This document shows, in pieces, positions 59,103-64,000 of a stretch of DNA of 64,000 bases. Source of the stretch: Rhodocista pekingensis. GTDB lineage: Bacteria; Pseudomonadota; Alphaproteobacteria; Azospirillales; Azospirillaceae. The DNA lies in contig NZ_JBHTCM010000010.1 in NCBI RefSeq assembly GCF_042665545.1, positions 372,001 to 436,000 on the forward strand, in the 5' to 3' direction. Position 1 is the first letter of the stretch; each line of letters begins with the position of its first letter. Below the pieces are notes generated by a model. That model was given only the letters and a program-made list of their open reading frames with translations. It was not told the origin of the DNA and did not search any database. The position numbers and the translations under genes were made by a program.

Positions 59103-59282
59103 GCCCTGCCCTGCGACGGTGTCGCGGGGGTCCCCTCCGGCCCCCTGCACCGCTGTGGAGGTAGGCGGATAAGCCTTTGGACTCCCGAAGGAATCCACGG
59201 AACTTCCGGATATCGTCCGGGAGCCGCGATGCTATGTCGCCGGGCCTAGCCAAGTGTCCATTTCCTGGTAAATACTCATGCC

Positions 59283-60812
59283 ATGGACGGACAGACTTCT
59301 CAGGGCACGCGGCGCCCGCGCTCAACGCCGCCCCACGCGATCGTCATCGGCAGCGGCTTCGGCGGCTTGGCCGCCGCGGTAAGGCTGGGTGCGCGCGGCT
59401 ACAAGGTCACGGTGCTGGAGCGGCTGGACGCGCCCGGCGGCAGGGCCTCCGTATTCCGGCAGGACGGGTTCACCTTCGACGCGGGGCCGACCATCGTGAC
59501 GGCCCCGTTCCTGTTCGAGGAACTGTGGACTCTCTGCGGCCGGCGGATGGCGGACGATGTGGAACTGCGGGAGATGAACCCGTACTACCGCATCCGCTTC
59601 CACGACGGTGAGGTCTTCACCTACAGCGGCGATCCCGAGGCCATGCGGGCCGAGGTGGCGCGCATCTCCCCCGACGACGTCGCCGGCTACGAGGGCTTCC
59701 TCAAGGCAAGCGAGGAGCGCTTCCGCATCGGCTTCACCGAGCTGGCGCATGCGCCCTTCGGTTCCGTCATGGACATGCTGAAGGTGGCGCCCGACCTGCT
59801 GCGCCTGTCCGGCTACCGCTCCGTCTACGATCTGGTGGCGAAGCACCTGCGGAACGAGCGGCTGCGGACCATCTTCAGCTACCACCCGCTGCTGGTCGGC
59901 GGGAACCCGTTCGCCGCCAGCTCCATCTACGCCATGATCGCGTATCTGGAGCGGCACTGGGGCGTCCACTGGGCCATGGGCGGCACCGGCAGTCTGGTGA
60001 AGGGGCTGGTCGGGCTGATCGAGGGCCAGGGCAACACGGTCCGCTGCAACGCGGATGTCGCCCGCATCCTGGTCAAGGACGGCCGCGCCGTGGGCGTCCG
60101 GCTCGCCTCGGGGGAGGAACTGGCGGCCGACATCGTCGTCTCCAACGCCGATTCCGCCTGGACCTACCGGCACCTTCTGGCGCCGGAGGAGCGTCACCGC
60201 TGGACCGACCGCAAGGTGGAGCGGTCGCGCTACTCCATGGGCCTGTTCGTCTGGTACTTCGGCACCAACCGTCGCTACGATGACGTCACCCATCACACGA
60301 TCATGATGGGGCCGCGCTACCGCGGCCTGCTGGACGACATCTTCAACCGCAAGATCCTGGCGGACGATTTCAGCATCTATCTGCACCGGCCGACGGCGAC
60401 CGACCCGGCGCTGGCGCCGGAGGGCTGCGACGCCTTCTATGCCCTGGTCCCCGTTCCGAACCTGGACGGCGGCCCGGACTGGACCGGTCCCGCGACCGAG
60501 CAGTTCCGCCAGCGGGTGCAGCGCCACCTCTCGGCGACGCTGCTGCCCGGGCTGGAGCAGTCCGTCGTCACCTCCAAGGTGATGACGCCGCTGGATTTCC
60601 GCGACCGCTACCTGTCCCTCAAGGGGGCCGGTTTCGGGCTGGAGCCGGTGCTGCTGCAAAGCGCCTGGTTCCGTCCGCACAATGCCAGCGAGGAGGTCAA
60701 GGGCCTGTACCTCGTGGGCGCCGGCACGCATCCCGGGGCGGGCATGCCAGGCGTGCTCTCCTCCGCCCGGGTCCTCGATACGGTGGTACCGGATGCAGCA
60801 GCCCTGGCCTGA
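59283..60812 (+). CDS. crtI: Phytoene desaturase
   Basis: 509 residues. FAD-binding start V-I-G-S-G-F-G-G-L-A-A-A, then D-A-P-G-G-R-A, D-A-G-P-T-I-V, and the C-terminal G-A-G-T-H-P-G-A-G-M-P-G-V, all CrtI hallmarks. It converts phytoene to neurosporene or lycopene. No ribosome site is visible before the ATG at 59283. crtB overlaps its last 20 bases in another frame. Confidence 0.95.
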   Translation: MDGQTSQGTRRPRSTPPHAIVIGSGFGGLAAAVRLGARGYKVTVLERLDAPGGRASVFRQDGFTFDAGPTIVTAPFLFEELWTLCGRRMADDVELREMNPYYRIRFHDGEVFTYSGDPEAMRAEVARISPDDVAGYEGFLKASEERFRIGFTELAHAPFGSVMDMLKVAPDLLRLSGYRSVYDLVAKHLRNERLRTIFSYHPLLVGGNPFAASSIYAMIAYLERHWGVHWAMGGTGSLVKGLVGLIEGQGNTVRCNADVARILVKDGRAVGVRLASGEELAADIVVSNADSAWTYRHLLAPEERHRWTDRKVERSRYSMGLFVWYFGTNRRYDDVTHHTIMMGPRYRGLLDDIFNRKILADDFSIYLHRPTATDPALAPEGCDAFYALVPVPNLDGGPDWTGPATEQFRQRVQRHLSATLLPGLEQSVVTSKVMTPLDFRDRYLSLKGAGFGLEPVLLQSAWFRPHNASEEVKGLYLVGAGTHPGAGMPGVLSSARVLDTVVPDAAALA

Positions 60813-61911
60813 GTCGGCTCCACGACCCGCCCTCAACCGCTTCACGCCGGAACGGGGCGATCTCGTCGTCTGCCGGGAGATGCTGCGCACCGGCTCGCGC
60901 AGCTTCCAGGCCGCCTCCCTGCTGTTGCCGACCCAGGTCCGGGAGGCCGCGACCGGCCTCTACGCCTTCTGCCGCATGGCGGACGATGCCGTGGACCTGG
61001 GCGACGGCGGGCAGGAGGTGCTGGACCGGCTGAACGAACGGCTGGACCGTGCCTATGCGGGAAACCCCATCGACGATCCGGTGGACCGCGCCTTTGCCCG
61101 CGTCGTGGCCCGCTACGGCATCCCCAAAGCCCTGCCGGCGGCGCTGATCGAGGGCTTCGCCTGGGATGCCGCCGGACGGCGCTATGAGGATCTGTCGGGC
61201 CTGTTCGACTATTCGGCCCGCGTTGCCGGCACCGTCGGCGCCATGATGACCCTGCTGATGGGCGTGCGCGATCCGGGGGCGCTGGCACGGGCCACCGACC
61301 TGGGCGTGGCGATGCAGCTTTCCAACATCGCCCGCGACGTGGGCGAGGATGCCCGCAACGGCCGTATCTATCTGCCGCTGTCCTGGCTGCGCGAGGCCGG
61401 CATCGACCCGGAGGCGTGGCTGGCCGATCCCGACGGCACCCCTGGCATCGACCGGCTGGTGCGCCGTCTGCTGAAGGTGGCGGACGATCTCTATGTCCGC
61501 GCCGAATCCGGCATCGTGCGGCTGCCGGTCGGCTGCCGGCCGGGCATCTACGCCGCCCGCTTCCTCTATGCCGAGATCGGCCGCGAGGTGGAGCGGCTGG
61601 GTCCGCAGGCGGTGTGCCGCCGCGCCGTCGTCTCCGGCCGGCGCAAGCTGGCGCTGCTGCTGCGGGCGGTCGCCGCCAGCCCGCGGCCGCGCGGTCCGGC
61701 CTCGGCCCCGCCCCTGGCGGAGACCGCCTTCCTGGTGGACGCCGTGCGCAACCATCCCGCCCCCGCCGGCGTCCGCCCCGGCCCGCAGCGCCTGGAAGAC
61801 CGGCTGATCTGGGTGCTGGATCTGTTCGAGCGGCTGGAGCGCTCGGAGCGCGAGTCCCATCCCGACCGCCGTTACCGCCGCCGGCCCGCGATGGGCCTGG
61901 AAAACCCCTGA
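60793..61911 (+). CDS. crtB: Phytoene synthase
   Basis: 372 residues. Two Asp-rich motifs: D-D-A-V-D near residue 65 and Q-L-S-N-I-A-R-D-V-G-E-D near residue 180; G-S-R-S-F-Q-A-A-S near the start. It condenses two GGPP molecules into phytoene. The ATG at 60793 lies inside crtI, giving a 20-base overlap and likely coupled translation. It is somewhat longer than typical CrtB (about 340). Confidence 0.94.
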   Translation: MQQPWPESAPRPALNRFTPERGDLVVCREMLRTGSRSFQAASLLLPTQVREAATGLYAFCRMADDAVDLGDGGQEVLDRLNERLDRAYAGNPIDDPVDRAFARVVARYGIPKALPAALIEGFAWDAAGRRYEDLSGLFDYSARVAGTVGAMMTLLMGVRDPGALARATDLGVAMQLSNIARDVGEDARNGRIYLPLSWLREAGIDPEAWLADPDGTPGIDRLVRRLLKVADDLYVRAESGIVRLPVGCRPGIYAARFLYAEIGREVERLGPQAVCRRAVVSGRRKLALLLRAVAASPRPRGPASAPPLAETAFLVDAVRNHPAPAGVRPGPQRLEDRLIWVLDLFERLERSERESHPDRRYRRRPAMGLENP

Positions 61912-61944
61912 TCTTCATCGACCCCAAGAGGGAAAGCCCGCGCC

Positions 61945-62436
61945 ATGTTCAGCTACGGCCTCATCGAAATGATCATCGCCTTCGGGCTGATCCTGGCCTT
62001 CCTGTTCTACCAGCTCTGGTCCATCCGGCGTGAACTCGCCCGCTCGCGGGAGCAGGCCGCTGCCGCACCGGCTGCGACGCCGGTCGCCGAGCCTGCACCC
62101 CTGGCTGCCGCGCCGGTCGCCCTGGCCGCTGCCGCCGTGGTGGCCGCGACCGCGGACACGGCTGCCGCCGGCGAAACCGTGGCGGAGCCGGCCGAGCCGG
62201 TGGCAACCGACTCCGCTCCCGTCGAGCCGCTTCCTGCCGACGAGCCCGATACCGGAATGCCCGCTGGCGAAACGACCGCGGCCGAAACGGCCGCTGGCGA
62301 GCCGGTGGCCGCCGGTTCCACGGAGGAGCCGGCCGCGCCCGGGACGGACACCGTGAGCGCCGCTGCCGCGGAGGCGGACACCGTGAGCGCGGACGCGCCG
62401 AAGACCGAGACCGTCCCGGCCGGCCCCGGCGCCTGA
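61945..62436 (+). CDS. Single-helix membrane protein with Ala/Pro/Glu tail
   Basis: 163 residues. One N-terminal helix (M-F-S-Y-G-L-I-E-M-I-I-A-F-G-L-I-L-A-F-L-F), then R-R-E-L-A-R-S-R, then a long tail of Ala, Glu, Pro, Thr and Val with no hydrophobic core, probably disordered. It starts 33 bases after crtB, and the 62501-62535 hairpin closes the unit, so it is probably in the crt operon. No family is recognised. Confidence 0.6.
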   Translation: MFSYGLIEMIIAFGLILAFLFYQLWSIRRELARSREQAAAAPAATPVAEPAPLAAAPVALAAAAVVAATADTAAAGETVAEPAEPVATDSAPVEPLPADEPDTGMPAGETTAAETAAGEPVAAGSTEEPAAPGTDTVSAAAAEADTVSADAPKTETVPAGPGA

Positions 62437-62500
62437 GACTTCACGGCGCCTGAGACTTCGGCGCCTGACCCGCGTCGGATACATCCGATACACGACAGGC

Positions 62501-62535
62501 AAGGGGCGTTTCCGGACCAGCCGGAAACGCCCCTT
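62501..62535 (+). terminator. Strong hairpin terminator after the crt operon
   Basis: Perfect 15-bp stem: 62501-62515 pairs with 62521-62535, loop ACCAG, followed by CTTTG. It ends transcription of crtI-crtB and the small membrane protein. Confidence 0.82.
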
Positions 62536-62687
62536 CTTTGTCCACCCCTTGCCTGGCATCGCCCCCTCCCTTGGGGATCATCCATCGGGAACGCCCGTCC
62601 GACACGCCTGTTGATGCGCGGGACTGGGCGGGTGCGGCCGCAGAACGGCACGCCCGCCTCCGGAACAATGACGGAGGACTGGCAGCC

Positions 62688-62921
62688 ATGGGCGATCTCA
62701 TGACCGGCAATTTCATTTTCATCCTGGCCCTTGGAACTCTGGTGATCGTGCTTGCCTATGCGATCTACCAGTGGGCCCGCATCCGGAAGACGCGGAAGGA
62801 TGCCGGCGAAACCGAAGGCGTCGGCGCCGGCACGCGGCAGGTCCTCATGGAGAACGAGACCATCGCCCGCGAAAAGGGCAGCGCGACCACCCGCCCGGCC
62901 GGCGCGGACCGCCAGCCCTAG
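62688..62921 (+). CDS. Small single-helix membrane protein, 77 aa
   Basis: 77 residues: N-terminal helix (F-I-F-I-L-A-L-G-T-L-V-I-V-L-A-Y-A-I-Y), then a charged tail (A-R-I-R-K-T-R-K-D-A-G). GGAGG at 62673-62677 is ten bases before the ATG. It lies after the strong terminator, so it has its own promoter. No family recognised; possibly related to photosynthetic-membrane assembly by position only. Confidence 0.6.
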   Translation: MGDLMTGNFIFILALGTLVIVLAYAIYQWARIRKTRKDAGETEGVGAGTRQVLMENETIAREKGSATTRPAGADRQP

Positions 62922-62933
62922 GGCCGCGGGGCG

Positions 62934-62963
62934 GGGACGGCCGGCATCCGAGTCGGCCGTCCC
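62934..62963. terminator. Possible hairpin between convergent genes
   Basis: Perfect 10-bp stem GGGACGGCCG / CGGCCGTCCC (62934-62943 with 62954-62963), nested inside a further CCGCGGGGC/GCCCCGCGG pair. No T run. It lies between the small membrane protein and crtC and may end one or both transcripts. Confidence 0.5.
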
Positions 62964-62993
62964 AGGACGGACGCTGGCCCCGCGGGCCGGACC

Positions 62994-63941
62994 TCAGCGG
63001 GCCAGACGCGGCATCCGGAAGGGCAGCAGGCACTGCACCCAGGTGCTGTCGAATCGGTCCAGCGACAGGCTCTCGTGGACCGCCGTCACATCCTGCCCCG
63101 CCATCCGGGTCGCCACCACCGAGCGCGCATAGAAAGGCGCGTCCACCAGGGTTTCCCGGACCGCGGCCGTGCCGCCCGAGTCGCAGCGGACGCCGCGGTC
63201 GATCCGCCACCAGAAGCTTCCCGGCAGCGCGACGCGCGGCGGCACGGGGAACGACTCCACCGAGCCGGCACGGTCGATGCGGATGGCGATCACCTTGCCG
63301 CTGCGGTCGCGCCGACGCACATCGTAGATGATGGCGGCACCGTCGCGGCCCTGCGGTCCGACCGGGGCGCGGCACCAGTCCCAGTCCGGGAAGTCCCGTT
63401 CAAGCGGCACGTCGCCCCAGTTGCAGTCGAAATAACCAGCACCGCTCCAGCGCAGCGACGGCCGATCCAGCTCGACCTCCACGCGCGAGGCCGGCGCGAC
63501 CGGCCACCAGCGATGGCGCCCCTCCGCATCCAGCGTCTCCACATGCGAGGTCACGGCGGACGGGCGCAGCCTGACCCTGCCGCGGACCCGGCCGGGCAGC
63601 GGCATGGTGGCCTCGTCGATCTCGAAGACCAGCCCCTCCCCGTCCCAGCGCACGGAGCTGGGGCCGATGCCCAGCCCCTGCGACTCGGCGGTGAGGCTGG
63701 AGCGTCCGCGCTCGGTCATGCACCAGCGGTTGGCCCCCGGCCCGGAAAGCACGACGTTCAGGGAACAGAAATTCTCCGGGTCGCCCTCGCCGCGGCGCCG
63801 CGCCCAGGCATAGTAGGGCGAGAAGACGCTGCCGATGAAGGCGATCAGGGTCAGGCCGTAGCGGCCGTCGTCGCTGAGCGCATCGACATACCACCAGGCA
63901 TAGCCGTCCCGCGGGACCTTGCGGTCGAACCCGAGTCTCAG
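62994..63941 (-). CDS. crtC: Hydroxyneurosporene synthase (carotenoid 1,2-hydratase)
   Basis: At least 315 residues by extension of the frame. G-Y-A-W-W-Y-V-D-A-L-S-D-D-G and F-I-G-S-V-F-S-P-Y-Y-A-W near the N-terminus, and G-Y-F-D-C-N-W-G-D-V-P-L-E later, are CrtC hallmarks. The enzyme adds water to neurosporene or lycopene derivatives. No ATG, GTG or TTG occurs in frame between about 63753 and the window end. A CTG at 63941-63939 overlaps the crtD stop (CTGA) and is a possible coupled start; otherwise the start lies beyond the window inside crtD. The ATG/GTG-only reading would begin at 63752 and lose the conserved N-terminal motifs. Confidence 0.85.
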   Translation of the reverse strand: MRLGFDRKVPRDGYAWWYVDALSDDGRYGLTLIAFIGSVFSPYYAWARRRGEGDPENFCSLNVVLSGPGANRWCMTERGRSSLTAESQGLGIGPSSVRWDGEGLVFEIDEATMPLPGRVRGRVRLRPSAVTSHVETLDAEGRHRWWPVAPASRVEVELDRPSLRWSGAGYFDCNWGDVPLERDFPDWDWCRAPVGPQGRDGAAIIYDVRRRDRSGKVIAIRIDRAGSVESFPVPPRVALPGSFWWRIDRGVRCDSGGTAAVRETLVDAPFYARSVVATRMAGQDVTAVHESLSLDRFDSTWVQCLLPFRMPRLAR

Positions 63942-64000
63942 GGCCGCAGATCCCGCAGCAGGCTCTCCGCCGCCATCCGGCCGGACAGGGCCGCCATCGG
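63938..64000 (-). CDS. crtD: CrtD-type carotenoid dehydrogenase, C-terminal end (partial)
   Basis: The last 20 residues (A-A-L-S-G-R-M-A-A-E-S-L-L-R-D-L-R-P) and a TGA at 63938-63940 on the minus strand. The S-G-R-x-A-A-E ending fits the FAD-binding C-terminus of CrtI/CrtD-type desaturases, and crtD commonly precedes crtC in purple bacteria. Identification rests on this end plus gene order. Confidence 0.6.
   Translation of the reverse strand, partial: PMAALSGRMAAESLLRDLRP

Noticed and set aside
59225..59283. CrtJ-type site before crtI (TGT ... AAA at about 59255-59272)
   Set aside because: The second half-site is AAA, not ACA; too degenerate to call without more data.

Overview
The window is high-GC alphaproteobacterial DNA with strong G/C bias at third codon positions. 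It carries part of an anoxygenic photosynthesis gene cluster (bchG, a PucC/Bch2-type MFS gene, bchP, bchI, bchD, bchO, crtI, crtB, crtC, crtD, idi). It also has a three-subunit transhydrogenase (pntAA/pntAB/pntB), a COQ9-family gene and an MlaA/MlaC pair. This suits a purple non-sulfur member of the Rhodospirillales, in the broad neighbourhood of Rhodospirillum/Rhodocista/Azospirillum. The species assignment is inference; no search was run.

Layout. 0-3.7 kb: the tail of a DUF1365 / cyclopropane-fatty-acid synthase / GPH transporter / DUF3833 membrane-lipid cluster. 3.8-15.2 kb: housekeeping genes (prmA, an M24 aminopeptidase, a secreted M3 peptidase, a UvrD-type helicase) mixed with signalling genes (a soluble chemoreceptor, a diguanylate cyclase) and a pentapeptide-repeat protein. 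15.2-26.3 kb: methionine-cycle genes. metH is encoded as two genes with a PIN toxin/antitoxin pair between them, and metF lies in an operon with an ArsR-methyltransferase regulator of SahR type. Near-identical ATAAAGA/TCTTTAT palindromes precede metH and the regulator. Inserted around these are a DUF2188 gene paired with a TIR/deoxyribosyltransferase-like protein, a HisKA_2-type sensor kinase, and two small secreted proteins.

26.5-44.4 kb: envelope and transport genes (mlaA, mlaC, a TetR-regulated HlyD/ABC exporter, an MFS carrier), a repeat-rich lipoprotein, ettA, a DUF188 gene, a CAU-anticodon tRNA, a roughly 1 kb gene-poor stretch, a DSBA-like isomerase, a DUF3667 protein, an MBL-fold hydrolase coupled to a COQ9-family gene, def and rpsU. 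44.6-49.7 kb: an HNH protein, the pnt operon and two small proteins.

49.7-64.0 kb: the photosynthesis cluster. idi diverges from bchG across a 330-bp region that holds a TGT-N12-ACA (CrtJ/PpsR-type) site over a promoter. bchG-bch2-bchP-bchI-bchD-bchO follow closely, then an unassigned alpha/beta hydrolase, overlapping crtI-crtB and two small single-helix membrane proteins. crtD-crtC come in from the opposite strand. Together these genes cover Mg insertion, esterification and reduction of the bacteriochlorophyll tail, and C40 carotenoid synthesis towards spirilloxanthin-type products.

Most worth a second look: the metH split around a toxin-antitoxin pair whose 78-bp divergent promoter region also fronts the catalytic half of methionine synthase; the two SahR-like operators; the DUF2188 plus TIR-like pair; a 20-codon A/T-ending island inside the most conserved part of the helicase gene; and crtC, which has no canonical start codon in the window.
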